A stretch of 64,000 nucleotides of DNA from Ailurus styani (GCA_002007465.1 LNAC01000682.1:768584-832583); one strand, 5' to 3'; shown: positions 44,473 to 57,365, counted from the first letter of the stretch. The notes: generated by a model not told the origin, from the letters alone. Made by a program: numbers and translations.

Positions 44473-44508
44473 CCAGCAACTAGAGAACTATTTCCCCAGC
44501 ACTAAGAG
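44463..44508. repeat. 23-bp tandem duplication beside a SINE
   Basis: The 23-base unit starting 'aactatttccccagca' occurs at 44463-44485 and again at 44486-44508. The copies differ at two positions near the end. The left end coincides with the SINE's right target-site duplication. Confidence 0.85.
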
Positions 44509-46150
44509 TGTGGCCAACATCTGCTGCATTACTGAAGGAGCAATGTTATGCTGGTCCCCCTTCCTACCTTGGAGCCCCTCAGTCTTTTGTTAAGACCTCT
44601 TTCTGAGTCTTTATGCTGTTCAGCAGTGCCCCATGGTTACTGGTGTGCATGTCTTGTCCATCTTGGGCGTTACAGCCTAGGATCATGTATGCAGTACTTA
44701 TGAACTTGGTTTAATCTAAGCCAACAAAGTGAGATGGACTCCTGTGTAAGCTCATGCTTACCACACAACAGAATTGTTGAAAGCCTGTCCAAACCCCTTT
44801 GGGGATTCTCCCACTCTTTTTCTTCCCCAGGTAAGTGGGCCCTGCCAGTCCCTACCCATAAAGACTCCTTAGCACATGAACCTGGGATATTCTGACCATC
44901 TTCAGACTAAGAGAGATTGGGACCAAATTTCCAGAATCCCCAAGAGGGGCCAGTGTATGACAGGACTAGAAGGGACAGGTATAGGTGGCCCTGGGCCAGA
45001 GACCCAGAGTTCTGGACCCTCTTCCTGACTTAGTGGGATCCGGGCTACTCAGTTCTTTTTCTGAAGTTTCCTGAATACATCCAGGGCCTTTTTGGAGACA
45101 TATCCAGCTCTGCCATCCCCAAGGAAATCAAAGAACTCCATAGAGCAACCTACAAGTGATATGTGTTTAGAAGAGTGTAGATGTGTGTAGACTCATTTAT
45201 GTCTGCTCTCCAGGACCTTTGTTTCAGAGATGCCTAGGACAAAACTATCTACCTACTCCTTTTCTTACCCTTCCTCCCCACTTATTGCATCTTGTGTCAC
45301 CTCGCCTACAGTCTGGTGGGCCCCAGAAATATTGTTCCCAGCCTCCAATTTATTCCACTCCAAGAGCAGTTCTATTTTCTATCCTGTTCCCTTTTTCCTT
45401 CTAGCCTCTTCTGGAGGCAGTGGAGACAGACTTGTGTCCCCCACATCGTTACCCTCAACTTCAGCACATTCGTTGGTGAAATGGAACCAATAAAATCTAT
45501 TTTGAAAAGTTGATAATGAGATAACCATGCTAGTACTCTAAAAGATATTCCCTAAATGTCAGTCTTATTCTTGACTTTGACCTTGGCAGCCTAAGGTTCA
45601 TAGTACTGAGAGTCGTTCCTGGCTGTAGCCAAGGAAGAGGCAGCACTAGTAGGTAAGAGAGAAGGGAGACAGGAGCCAGTAGACTGGTGAGGATGCCAGG
45701 AATAAGAAATGATTAAGTTGTTTTACAGCAGTGGATGATGCTCCCAGGCTTGGAGGAGTGGTCCCTGGGCCACACCTGTCATAAAGCATCGGGAAACATC
45801 CAGCAGTCAATTCCTTTGTCTCTGGATATTTAAATCATGAACGCAATCAATACTGGGCTCTGGGTGTTGCAGCAGCCCTTCATCCCATGTTTACTGAGGG
45901 ACCACAAACAAAACAGGTTGTCAGCCAATTCCTGCAGATGGGCCATGCTGTTCATTCCTTGAGACATCCAATTGCATTCTGGGTGTCAAGGGCCAAAACT
46001 ATGTATCCACTAGTAATATCTCCATCTATGCTGATTTTGCATAACCAGGGTTGCAGAGCCTAACTAAAGCCATGGGAGTCTACGTACACATGGAACTGGA
46101 TTTCCACCATCTTAGGTCAGATTCCCTAGAGGCAAAGCCTTCCAGCTCCC
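44509..46150. other. Unique sequence, no gene seen
   Basis: No confident repeat or exon. Frames of 60-87 codons at 45180-45510 overlap in all three plus phases, which argues against coding selection. Confidence 0.4.
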
Positions 46151-46154
46151 TAGA

Positions 46155-46315
46155 TGCATCCATACCTTTGTTTCTAAAATACTTATTGTGTGTCGTCTAA
46201 ATCCTACAAAATTGTTCTGTGAAGTGGGCAGAACAAGAATTTTTTTTCCCCATTTGAAAAAGGAGAGAACAAGCCTCAGAAAGAGCAAGTGGCATTCAGC
46301 TAGTAATCCTAAGCC
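46155..46315 (-). mobile_element. MIR SINE relic
   Basis: 'aatacttattgtgtgtcgtc', 'ccccatttgaaaaaggagag' and 'agagcaagtggcattcagct' match reverse-complement MIR. Confidence 0.7.
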
Positions 46316-46869
46316 CCAGGCTCTTGAAGACTCTAAGATCAGTTCTCTCCATTCTCTTTGCTCATAGGCAATGTTTTAAATTTCCACCACCAGGTCTCTC
46401 CCACTCCTCGAACACTTAAATAGTCCTGCTTCTCTGATATCCTGCACATAGAGTTCTCAGTTTTCATATCAGTCCTACCACCTAGATTGACACCTTACCT
46501 AGCTCATCTTTATAGCACCAGGTGTCTAGTATACTGCTTTCACATGAACTCCATCACCTAGGAGCAATGGTAAATGCAGCTGGAGAGTGAGACAGAAGAG
46601 GCCATAAGTGGCCTCAGAAGCCAGGCACAGAAAACTACATGTAATCCTAGACTGGAGATGCAGAAGGTCTTAGATGGGGCTGTAGCATAATCAGATTTGC
46701 GTAACAGAATGGGCATGGGTCTGTGTGGAACACCAAAGGAAGGGGTCTCCCATCACTGTTTTACAACATGACAATACCTTAAAAAGGAGAGAGTTTTCAC
46801 TGAGGAAACTGCATTCTTATAGAGGAGCTTGCAGAGGGGAGAGGAGGCTAGATCCAGAATTCTCTAACC
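46316..46869. other. Unique sequence with a possible L2 remnant
   Basis: 'agcataatcagatttgcgta' at 46684-46703 resembles a reverse-complement L2 word. Nothing else is recognised. Confidence 0.35.
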
Positions 46870-47120
46870 TAGGATTCAAAACCATCCATGAATGATCACT
46901 TCCCCATCCCTTCCAGCCTTATGTACTCTGCTTCCTGTTTTGAATTCATCATTTCAAGCTACTTAAAATTCCTGAGAAGCTAATGCCTATTCCAGACACC
47001 ACGCTTTTGCCCATGCTATTTTCTCTGCCTGCAATGCCTTCCATCCTCATCTCCTTAGGAAATCCCCATCCAGTATCAATATTAGGAGAAATTCTAGATC
47101 TCTTCCTGTCAGTCCACTCC
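46870..47120 (+). mobile_element. LINE-2 3' fragment
   Basis: 'ccacgcttttgcccatgcta', 'ttttctctgcctgcaatgcc' and 'ttccatcctcatctcctta' match the L2 segment that usually reads 'tgctgttccctctgcctgga'. Confidence 0.65.
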
Positions 47121-48795
47121 CTAACTGACCGCTGATGAGCTTGCATCGGTTTTGAGGACATTTCTTGGGACTGGAGGTGGAGTTTTTGGTGTAAACAGGA
47201 AAGGCCAAAGTGCTAAGCCTTGGAAGCCCAGAATGACCAGCTGCTCCACCTGTCCAGAGTTTAATTGGGAGATTGTTCAACACAGAAAAAAGATGAAATG
47301 GGGGTTTCTGCAAGTTTCTCTTGTTAGTCTATGAAGACAGATATCCAGGTAACTCATGTCCCCCGCCCCCATTCTTATCCTCTCAGGTGGGAGCTAGGTA
47401 CCTTCTTGAGAGGCAGAGTAAAGGAGATGGTGCCAAGTTACACTCCAATCAGCAGTGTTTGAGAGCATCAGGTGATCTATATCCTTGCTAATTCTTTATG
47501 TTTTCTGGATATTGTGTGTGTGTGTTGCTTGCCCCTTGAACCCCTCATCACTTCTACACTTCCATCCCTGGAGCACATACGGACTGTCAGCCCTACAGGA
47601 ACGCTGGGAACTGCACTCTCCATTGTGTTACACTTTAGTGATGGCTTAGTGTCTTAGCATCCTTTGTAGACTGGCATTCTGTTCTAACGTGCCCAATGAG
47701 CTACACTTTCCTTACCTAGCTCTAGAAAGCACTCATAGATGTAGCTGAATTACATTCCCACTGGGCTAGTTCTAATTCTCTGCTTCTCCAGAAAGCATAC
47801 CAGTGCAAATAACAGTGAGGTTTTCATAGGAATTCCACCTGTCCTACTTTTTTGGTGAAGCTTTTATAAGCTTCAGTCCCTTAATAATTACTAGAAGCAA
47901 CTTTCTTGGTCACACCTCACTGACACCACAGATTTGCCAACAACCAGCTGTGTAATCCTAAACAATTTCTTTCCCCTAGCACCACACTCAGATCTGGGCA
48001 AGTAAGTGGAGCCCTTACTCCAATCCCCATGCCTTGGAACCCCCAGTATGCTCCCCTTGTTTTAGAGTATCTTCCTCAAGGCATTCCTATGAACACTTAG
48101 GTACTTGAAACTATCCAGGGTCAATACTACTATTTCAGCAGGGTACTCTGAGCACAGACTGGGATCCATGTGAGCTCCAACCCCAATTCTCCCTTCCAGA
48201 ATGCTCTCTGACCTTCTATCCCAATGGATAGTGTTGACTTAATGCCCTGAGGGGCTTCAGTACTCACACTTATGAGGTTTTCCTGACAAGCAGACTGCCT
48301 CACATGGCTGGTGTGGTATTAAAGGATTGCATGAGACTTGGCTGCCAGAATGGTGCTGATGTGCTGATTTGGTGACTCTCACATCAGACACAGGATGAGG
48401 TCAGGGCTCTGAACTTACAATAGTTCACTATCAACTCTTGGCCCTGAGCCCTGTGCATGTGCCCCTGGGTTGGCTCTCACTCAACTGTGTTCTGACCACA
48501 GTGCCACGTCCAGTCTATAGTTGCTGAGGGCAGCAGGGATATCTTACTCTGTGAATCCCCTGCCATGGGCACGCAGGACAGTTACCCCATCCCCTCTGCA
48601 GACTCTGCTCCCTCTAGAGTTCGCTGCAGTCATCTCCTCCAAGAGTTTCAAGAGGAAATTTTGCCTGTGAACAGCAGTGTTAGCACATGCCTGAGAGTTC
48701 CAGCCCACCTTCCCAACAGCCTGCCCTATGGAGTTCGGACTTAACCTGTCCAGCTCTCACAATTATATAACCAACTCCTGACAATAAATTTCTTA
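47121..48795. other. Unique sequence, no gene seen
   Basis: 47160-47270 has faint similarity, in reverse, to the 'aaagtccc' DNA-transposon relics at 29688 and 36375. No exon supported. Confidence 0.35.
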
Positions 48796-48839
48796 ATATA
48801 TATACATATATATATATACACACACACATATATATATAT
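48796..48839. repeat. (TA)n/(CA)n compound microsatellite
   Basis: TA dinucleotides, a CACACACA core, then TA again. Flanked on the right by 'tctgtttctttggttgagcc', a word often found next to such repeats in old mammalian elements. Confidence 0.9.
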
Positions 48840-50079
48840 CCTACTTATTCTGTTTCTTTGGTTGAGCCTGATGGATACAGTGGTCATCATCAGTGAAGCA
48901 CAGTCACAATCTTTGCGAGAGTCACTGGAAGCCATTATTCATAAGTGGTGCAGAACACGATGGAGTGCCGTGAGTAATGATAAGGCCAGCATTAAATAGA
49001 TGGCATTAGGGAGCCACAGAGGCAAGAAGATCTATTTGGTTTCCACAGAAAGAGGCTCCAAGGAGCCATGACACTATGAGTGTTGCTATATTTTTCTCAT
49101 AGCAGGAGATATTAAATTACCCAGGTGTATTTCACAATAAAGAACATGAAGAGATGTTTCATGGCCCAAAAAAAGAAGACACAATGCCTAGAGTCCACAA
49201 AGAATATTCACATGACAGGACAACAAATACATATGTGCCTCTTCTCTACTCATTATTCTAAATCTCGACAGGTAAATTACTATGCTTTACATGGGCCTGT
49301 GGATTTTATAATACACTTACTAGAATATTATTATTTTTTTACTTATCATTTTATTATTATTTAACATTTATTATATTGATTTAAAATTATAATTTCTTAT
49401 TGTTTCAAATTATGTATACAGACAGGGGCCCTCAAAAAACTATTTTCCCAGAACTCACATACTGTAAGGGTGATCACGTCTTTCACTTCTGCACCTGTTT
49501 CCCCATCGGTAATGAAAAATTTGACTGGTTATTCTCCAGAGTTCTTCCCAGCTCTAATATTCTGATAATTTCCCCATGAAATTCAAAGCACCTTTCATCT
49601 AGAGTTAGGACAAATCTCAGCCCAGCAGGGGTGGGGTTTTAAATTTGGCTTAAAGAAAATTCTCCCTTCACTTATCCACTCGGAACCTCTAGCTCCATTC
49701 AGAAGAAGACTCCACTGCTCCATTCTCAGAGCAAGGACATCCTCCTTAGGATATCTCTCACCTGGACTCTCACAGCAGATAAATTACCCAAGCCAAGTGG
49801 GCGTTGTGTTAGAACACCAGGCTCACATCTTCACTCCCTCATACAGCAACACTTAGCCTGGAGGCCTCACAAGCAAATTCTGTCTGGTCCTCGTCTGCCA
49901 GTTGGACACAGTCACACTGCCTAGATTTGACCTTAAATCAGTGTAAGCCACTGCTGCAAGCATTTCCATTCATGATACTTTGACTCCTTTCTAGCGCACA
50001 CACTTGTGCTTGGATGAGTCTATAGAGAAAGGGATGCTGGACAAGAAATCAAGGGCCCAGATTTGGCTCTCCCAACAGT
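48840..50079. other. AT-rich unique sequence, no gene seen
   Basis: 49325-49420 is extremely AT-rich. No exon or certain repeat. Confidence 0.4.
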
Positions 50080-50165
50080 TACATGAAACTGAGAAGACTC
50101 TTTCTCTCTGGACCTCAGTTTTTTAATCTATAAAATGGGTGAGTTCTATTAAAGCACAAAGGATG
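50080..50165 (+). mobile_element. MIR SINE fragment
   Basis: 'ctctctggacctcagttttt', 'taatctataaaatgggtgag' are MIR core words on plus. Confidence 0.7.
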
Positions 50166-50265
50166 CTTTTAGTTCTCACATGCTATATTTCCTTTTAATA
50201 TATACAAGGAATTTGAAGAGAAAGTACAAATAATAATGTAACACTCATCATATTCCTTCCACTCA

Positions 50266-50268
<3 letters not shown>

Positions 50269-50299
<31 letters not shown>
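50269..50299. repeat. (TA)n microsatellite
   Basis: A pure TA run of about 31 bases. Confidence 0.95.
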
Positions 50300-50304
<5 letters not shown>

Positions 50305-50814
50305 TGCCTATGTCTGCATGTGTGCATGTATAGTTTTTAACTTGTGTGTGTAATATATTTATTCTCCTTTTTAAAAAAAATGAAGAAATCAAATATTATA
50401 CAATGCCTTTGATGCTTAGAGGGACATTCAAATTGGCAGTCCTGAAATGGCAGTCCTTGGTCCTGGTTGGTTCACAGACATGTTTGGTTTGGCCAACAAT
50501 GTTTTTAAAAATGTGAACGTTTTTGTCTTCCAATGGGACATGAGTGTCCTGGTTGCATTATAGCTCTGTCCCCCCAACTCCCTATTCACCACACTTCACT
50601 CACATTTACCAAAGGCATTTGGGTTTGTGAGCATCAGTTGATTATGCCTACCTGAGAACAGAAAAATAATATGAGTGTTTCCTCTCCTGTCCCATTTCAC
50701 CTCCACTCTGTCTCCCAAGAGATATCACACAGGAAGCTAGGCCACTAAGAAGTCTGTCCCTTCTGCCATGAACTAATTGCATCCTGATACACACAGGGAG
50801 AACCTGGGCTTGGA
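50300..50814. other. Unique sequence, no gene seen
   Basis: No recognisable repeat or exon. Confidence 0.4.
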
Positions 50815-50975
50815 ATGAACAGACTTAGGCCCAGATTCCAGCTCCACCTCTGGCTTCTTTATCCACAGCTTTCAATTCTTCATTTACCTTCCAGATATTC
50901 TGCGGTGTTCAGCAAAAGCATCTGGCACAGAAGAGCACACAGCGGGAGCTCAATAAATGCTAATTCCTTCTCTTA
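50815..50975 (+). mobile_element. MIR SINE relic
   Basis: 'cccagattccagctccacct', 'agcatctggcacagaagagc' and 'gggagctcaataaatgctaa' match MIR, with the 3' end well kept. Confidence 0.8.
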
Positions 50976-52414
50976 TCCTGTTGCAGAGTCAGCACAAAAC
51001 TCTCTCCAATTTCTTCTCCAGGGAAAAGGTCTCTTGGGCCCACCCAAGCTGGGTTGTGGTGTGCAACTCCTCATTAAGAGATGTGAATAGACTGGAAATT
51101 GAAAAGCTGGAGTAGAAGACAGAGTGGGGTTGCCTGTTTTGTTTCTTTTGCAATCACACAGGACCATAGGGAACAGCATCCTGAAAGAGGGCAAATGTGA
51201 GTGTGACATAGGTCAAATGCACCTGCCCTTCCCAAAATGCCTAAGGCAGCACAGCTTTGGACAGTCCCTTTTTTTTCTAATCATGGCAAAGATTTCTCAA
51301 AAAAAAAAAAAAAGAAATCCCCATAGCCAAGGAAGCCAAAGGAATGTTGGTGCCTGTCCCTAGAAGCCACATAGCTCTATTTTTGGTTCCCAGTAAAGCC
51401 CAGTACACTGTAATTAGTATAATAACATGCTCTCTTCCATAAAGAGAGATGACACAGTTGACCCCGGTCCCCATCTGGGCACAGGACGTGTGCTGTGGGT
51501 TGTTTTGTCAGCTGTGGACTTGGATTATTTGTTGGTACCCTTTCATCTAGTTTGGACCAGGACCAGGCATTTGCAGGAAGATGGGGAAAGAGGAGTGTGG
51601 GGTCAACTTGCCCTCAGAGGGAAGAATGGGTAGTTGATGTGGAGTGTGGGAGCATCATGGGTGAGATTAGTATGGAATTTGGCTCCCAGAGTCACTTCTT
51701 ATAAAGACCAATTGGGTCCTGACCTCCTTTGGGAATCAAACACTTCACCCTCATCTTCTCACCTGAGGCTCAGTGGACTCAGTTACAGGACCTTTACCTG
51801 ACCACTTCTAGTCTGAAAGTTGACTTGCCCTTAGGGATACCTTCTAGTACACTCCAAAATCCAACCTCTTGGTAAAATGTCAAATGTATGCTCTTAAGCC
51901 AGCCTCTCTGAACACAGCGAAACCCAGTTACCCATAGATATGCAGCCATGGAGCACTGAACATTCTCTATGGAAAGAAAAGTGAGGACATGTGAAGAAGA
52001 AACAGCATTAGGTCAGCTTGTGTGTAAAGCTTTCTGAATACCCTGCCTTATAGATATCACTATCCAGCCCCCTGAAACTGTCCCTTCCTGCTCCCCCTGC
52101 CGTCATGATTGTCCCTCTGGTTCCAGTCTTCTCTCCTAATCTGGTCTGGGTTCCTCCCACAGATGATCCAAGCTTTCTAACATTACATTTACATGTTACA
52201 ACTCTTTTGGTCCCTGCCTATCCTTGAGTCATAAGTCTATAACCCTCACTGTCATTTTGCTGACCCTGGGGAAAGCAACAAAGAAATCTCTCACCAAACT
52301 TTGCTGTCCTCATTTGTAAAATGTGGTGATCTCTTAGGCCTCTTCCAGTCCAGAAATCCTAATCCCAAGAACAGCTTGTCCAACTGTGAGCAACTTGATA
52401 TAAGCCAACAACAT
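50976..52414. other. Unique sequence with an A run, no gene seen
   Basis: The A-run at 51299-51314 sits between 'gatttct' and 'agaaatc', a 7-bp inverted pair. A short MIR core ('tcctcatttgtaaaatgtgg') lies near 52307-52330. No exon is supported. Confidence 0.4.

Positions 52415-52477
<63 letters not shown>
52415..52477. repeat. (GT)n-(CG)3-(GT)n compound microsatellite
   Basis: About 26 bp of GT, then CGCGCG, then about 30 bp of GT. Uninterrupted alternating purine-pyrimidine over roughly 60 bp. Confidence 0.95.
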
Positions 52478-52779
52478 TATATATGGACATGTAGAGACAG
52501 GTATGTATATATACATAACAGCCATCTTTTATAAAAGCTAGGACAACCTACAATTATAAAGACCTTAGTCAGGCAGATTGTAGCACTCAATCTTTATAAT
52601 AAACTTAATATAGACAGGGTAGGTGTTGCTACTCATATCCAGACCTTCTGACTTTGGGGCAGTGCTATCTTTGTGACTGTACACTGCATTCCTGGGAAGC
52701 AGACAGGCTGAGAGTGTATGTCTTAGAAAGAACAGGTAAATGGGACACTCTTCCCCTGAGTTCTCTGAGCCAGTACAAT

Positions 52780-52965
52780 ACTCTGGCATTCAGGGGCTGT
52801 GTACTCTTGATCAAGTTACTTAACTTCTCTGAGCCTCAGTTTTACCCTGGAGGGAATTCATATATCATAATATAGCTATGGGGATTAAGTGAGTTTGTCC
52901 ATGGAAGTGCTTAGCATAGATCTGGCCCATGGAAACCAATAAATAAAGTTATTATCATTTAGATT
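52780..52965 (+). mobile_element. MIR SINE relic
   Basis: 'gatcaagttacttaacttct', 'ctgagcctcagttttaccct', 'ggggattaagtgagtttgtc' and 'aaataaagttattatcattt' match MIR on plus. Confidence 0.85.
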
Positions 52966-55119
52966 AATATTGATATCAATATGTAAATGATCCCCCAAAT
53001 ATTTCTTACCATGTATGTTCAGAATAGTTTTAATTTTTAAAATCCGGTGACAATACACAATTCCTAGTGAAAAGCATGAATCTGAAGTGAGGTTAGATGA
53101 GCAAGCTCCAAGAAGACATTTGAGAAACCTGACAGAAGGAAAGGCACCACCTCTTATAAAATTCTGTGGTCTTCCAGACTGTAGTAATGCCCATGATTCA
53201 AGCATAACTAACACACAGCAAATCGTGTGTCGATAAACAGAGCTGCCCACAAGGATTAGCTAACAGGTCTCTTTAAAGGAGCACCAATCCCATAAAAGGC
53301 CATAAATAAGAATGAACAATAGCAAGAACCTCAGCTTTCAACACAGGACACATTTCCTGCATGGAGCCGGCTCTAAATGCTGAAGGATCCAGCTGGAAAC
53401 AGCATCAGGCAGAAACTGGGTCTGCAGCCAGGTCAATCCCAGCTACCTTCCATGCTGAGAGTCCAGCTTCTTTGCAGTCAGGAGGTTTGGGGATGAATCT
53501 CCTTCCATATCCCAGATAACCAGCTGCTCCTAGGCATGACTCCTGGGGAAAACCTTTCTGGAGCCTCGAGTGAGTGAAGCATATGTCCTCTCACGAGGGG
53601 GTCAACTGCAAAGTTTCTGAAGTCAGATACAATGGGACCCACCTCTCCAAACAGCCCACAGACAAAACCTCATTCCACTGTGTTTACCTTGTATATGACT
53701 GTTGAACAAACATCCTGAAGCTTCTGGGAGACTTCTCCCTGAGATATCTGGTCTTTCCAGACCTATTCCAATCTTTTAGTTGTAAATGGGAGTGGAGGTG
53801 TAAGCATTTTAGGAAGAAATCCAGGAAGAGACAGAATGGACTCAAGTGATGAGCTCTAGCCCTGAGTTCTGGCTCTGGCCTGAGTGATCTCTGTAACCTA
53901 TAGCTGGAGATTTCAAGCAAATCTGACCCTCCACCTGAAGTTGGGCTCAGGGAAAATGCTGGCTTCCAAAGTGGAGAGAGAGAGACGACCCTGAAGCCCT
54001 TGACACACACTGAGGTTCTGCTTCCTTTCCTCTCCCTGGGTTTAGTTTATAAAACATGGAGCCTGAGCTGGCCTCTCTAGGCCATGCCTTCTCAACAGGA
54101 GTGGTTTTCTCCCTAAGGGAGCAAATATTGCTTCAGCGAAAAATGCTTAATCTTTACATATAAAGTATGAATATCTATGCAATACATAATGTAAGTCTTA
54201 ATACCACACTCACAGACTGTCTCACTGTTTGGGGTTCCACAGAGAATGGATAAAAGAGGTTGTCCCTCCTTGTAAAGTTCCAGGTCTTCTTGAATCCAAG
54301 GGGTCACCAGACATCCTGTTTCCCCAGCCTACCTCTGGCCTTAAGCCAATTCTTTACTCACTTTTTTTTTGTTTAATGTGCCTTTGTCACTGAATGCCTT
54401 GATGTTCAGCCCTAGAGCAGGGGGTAGGATCTGTCCATGGCACCACCCAGTGGAAACCATCCACCATCAGACAAATGGGATAAGTCTGAAAAGGCACAGT
54501 GAGCACATTCAGCATGTCTAATGTCTCCTGCCCAGAACTCTGACAGTCTAACCACTTCTGATGTACAAGCTTCTACTTGGAGTGACCAAATGGTTTATCA
54601 TCCAAACAAGGACTTTCTGAGAGGAAAGGAGGGCTACGAATAAGTACATCTTATTGGAAGACCACAAGAGTACCTGGGACTGCCCCCAGGTAAATAAGGA
54701 TGTGTGCTGTCCATACTCAAACATATCTAGGAAGGAGAATCCATAATGACAGATGGCCCAGTTTGGTCATGCCCAGGGTCAGTTTGGGTTGTCACATTGA
54801 CCTGGGGGCAACACTGGCCTTGAGTCAGTGGAAGTCAGGGATGCTAAGTGTGTCTGTACAAAAGAGTCCCAGAAAGCAGGGAATTGCCTTAACCCCAATG
54901 CCAGTTACTACTGAGAAACAGTGATTGTTACAGTGGGATACTAATAATCATAAATAATGATGTAAAATTTCAGATGGCAATCTCAAACACCCCCAACACC
55001 AGTCAGGGATTGAAGGATACATGCCCCTCCCTAAGACATTCAAATTCAGCTATTTAAAAGATGCTGTCAAACAAGACACACCCCCATGGCACCAGGTTGT
55101 CATCTTTTACTAAAGGTTT
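52966..55119. other. Long unique stretch, no gene seen
   Basis: No confident repeat or exon. The frame of 108 codons at 53684-54010 (minus) lacks any domain-like pattern. Confidence 0.4.
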
Positions 55120-55355
55120 ACTGATCAGAAAAGATGTTCATGATCTAATACGTGAAAACAAGAGGCCACTAATCAGTATGATCCCATTTTACATACATAC
55201 ATGTATGTATGCCTGTGCATACAAGCATACAGGTATTGTCTCTTTATATGTATACACATACATGTATTTGGAGATATACATACATATATGAATGTACGCA
55301 TGTATACCAGTGAGTGCATGTACAAAAATTCTGGAAGAATATATAATGCAATGGA
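55120..55355 (+). mobile_element. L1M 3' UTR fragment with (ATGT/ACAT)n repeat
   Basis: 'aatcagtatgatcccatttt' and 'tctggaagaatatataatgc' are L1M 3' UTR words. The stretch between (about 55190-55310) has become an imperfect ACAT/ATGT repeat. Confidence 0.55.
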
Positions 55356-56094
55356 GTGACAAAAAGAGTAGATGACCCAAAGCTTGCATGTTTTCTCCTT
55401 TAGAGTTTTCTAGGGCTATGAGGAAATAGTAAGCTTTTTAGCAGATATTGGCAACTGCTTAAGACAGATGGCCCCTGGGAAAATTCTGTGAAAAGAAAGA
55501 GCAGCAACAACTGTAGGGCCTGGGCCTGTGGTTGTCATCACATCTCAAATGACTCTTGCTAACCCTCAATCAGACTTCTGATGGACATAAATCCACACCC
55601 GTGGGCCCGGTCTGCTGACCCACAGGAATTAGGGCAGTGCTGATGGGTGGAGGTGCTGTCTGGGAGGAGCAGGGGGCAACTGGCTGCAAATGAGCAAACC
55701 ATTCCCACTCCTGTGTTCTCCTGTGGGGAAAACACGCGCCCTGGCCACCAACACAATCATTTCTGGATTCCAAAACAGGAAGAAATTCACTAAACACTAC
55801 AACACTAGCACAAAGAGCAGAGAAGTTTTGCCAGGAAGATGGTCCTGTCCTGACCGGGGCGTCAGCTAAGTCATTAAAGGCAGGACCCACAGTCAGCTGC
55901 AAGAGTTCTCAGGCAAAGGGGAAGCCCCACCTGCCCTGGGCCTCCTCTGATGTCTCTGAGATCATGGTAAATTAGGCCTATGCCGGCAAGGGAACACTGG
56001 GACTATCTCTTCATTCATGTGGGGGAAGACATCTTTCCCAAGGTCAGTTAGCCTAGGCCCCAGCCCTGCAGGATTTTCCCTCACATTTCACCCC
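55356..56094. other. Unique sequence, no gene seen
   Basis: Minus-strand frames of 65 and 110 codons overlap at 55559-55902 but have no family features. 55668-55681 has a CTCF-like word (see findings). Confidence 0.4.
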
Positions 56095-56245
56095 AATCCT
56101 ACAATGAGATAGGTCCCACACATGAACTATTTCATTCCATTCTACCAGTGACCCTAGCGGGCAAGCAGTACTGTCCTCATTTTACTAATGAAAAAACTGA
56201 GATTCCAGGAGTTTAAGTCCCCAGCTAGTCAGTGCCACGGTCTTT
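56095..56245 (-). mobile_element. MIR SINE relic
   Basis: 'catgaactatttcattccat', 'actgtcctcattttactaat' and 'gaaaaaactgagattccagg' match reverse-complement MIR. Confidence 0.8.
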
Positions 56246-56464
56246 ACCTTCTCATGCCCACCCATCATTGCACACCTCCAGGGAGCCAGCAGCAGGAGCC
56301 GACACGGGTCCTTTGTGGGTGGTGTAGCCATGGTTGCTGCCTTCCTTGGGGATAATGTCCAAAGATGCAGAGAGCTCTGGAGCTACACCTTATAGCCAGG
56401 ATGTAGACAGACTGATTTATCAGTGGGCCACTGACCGAGATCTCAGTCAGATAGCCTCCTCTCT

Positions 56465-56680
56465 GGAGCACCTGAGCAGCTCAGTCTGTTGGGCATCTGA
56501 CTCTTGATTTTGACTCAGGGCATGATCTCATGGGTTGTGGGATTGAGCCCCTCATGGGGCTCCACACTCAGTGGGAAGTCTGCTGAAGAGTCTCTCCCTC
56601 TGCCCCTCCCCGACTTGTGCACGCATGTTCTCTCTCTCTTTCTCTCTCTCAGATAAATAAATAAAACTTTAAAAATGAAG
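56465..56680 (+). mobile_element. CAN-SINE, older subfamily
   Basis: 'gagcacctgagcagctcagt', 'gttgggcatctgactcttga', 'gttgtgggattgagcccctc' and 'agataaataaataaaacttt'. The 'ggcatctgactcttgattt' variant separates it from the younger copies at 7998 and 44267. No clean target duplication. Confidence 0.92.
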
Positions 56681-56834
56681 AAAAAGAAATCTCTCCCTGA
56701 AATGCCTAGGAAAGTTAAGTGTAAACAAAAAAAACCCAAAAAAACAATGACATTTGTTTTCAGTGAAAGCTGAATGTGGGGAAAGGGACACACACCACTT
56801 TTCTGACTCTCAGATTCCACCCCCAACTTTGTTA

Positions 56835-57365
56835 AACAATGTATTAGTTATCTATGCTTATATAACATACAACCTCAAAATAAGTGGCCTAAAACCATAC
56901 CATTAACCCAGCTCATGATACTGTGTCCTGGCAGCTGGGACTGGGCTCAGCTGGTGGTCCTTCTGTTCTTGGCTTTGCTCCCTCATGCACCTGCAGTCAG
57001 ACGTGGGTCAGCTGTTGGTTGACTTTGCTGACATTCCCCATGCTCATATTTCTGAGGCCAGACAGCTGGGCTGACTTAGCTCCTCTGATCCACTTGGTCT
57101 GTCATCATCCAGCAGGCTGGCCTGGGCTTGTTCATATGACCATACAGGTTTTTTAAGAGAGAAAAGCCCAAAAGACTTTGAGTTCTAGGCTCAGAACTGG
57201 AGTGGTGTCACTTCTGCCACTTTCTATCGGCTAAAGCAAGTCATAAGGCCAACACAGATTTAAGAAATAATGCAATAGACTTCACTTCCTGATGGGGAGA
57301 CCTCCAAAGTCATATTGCAAAGGAGCATGGTTATAGAGAGAAGAATAATTGTTGTGATAAATACT
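56835..57365 (+). mobile_element. LTR of ERVL-MaLR (MLT1) type, near complete
   Basis: It starts 'tgtattagttatctatgctt' and 'ataacatacaacctcaaaat'. It continues with 'taggctcagaactggagtgg', 'tgtcacttctgccactttct', 'caagtcataaggccaacaca' and 'aaagtcatattgcaaaggag'. This is the typical order of an MLT1-class LTR of about 500 bp. No internal retroviral sequence flanks it, so it is a solo LTR. Related to the fragment at 2945-3340. Confidence 0.65.

Noticed and set aside
52291..52590. His-Thr repeat open frame
   Set aside because: It translates a (GT)n-(CG)n microsatellite.
2945..57365. Two MLT1-like LTRs as ends of one provirus
   Set aside because: They are 54 kb apart, unequally diverged and truncated, with no retroviral genes between.
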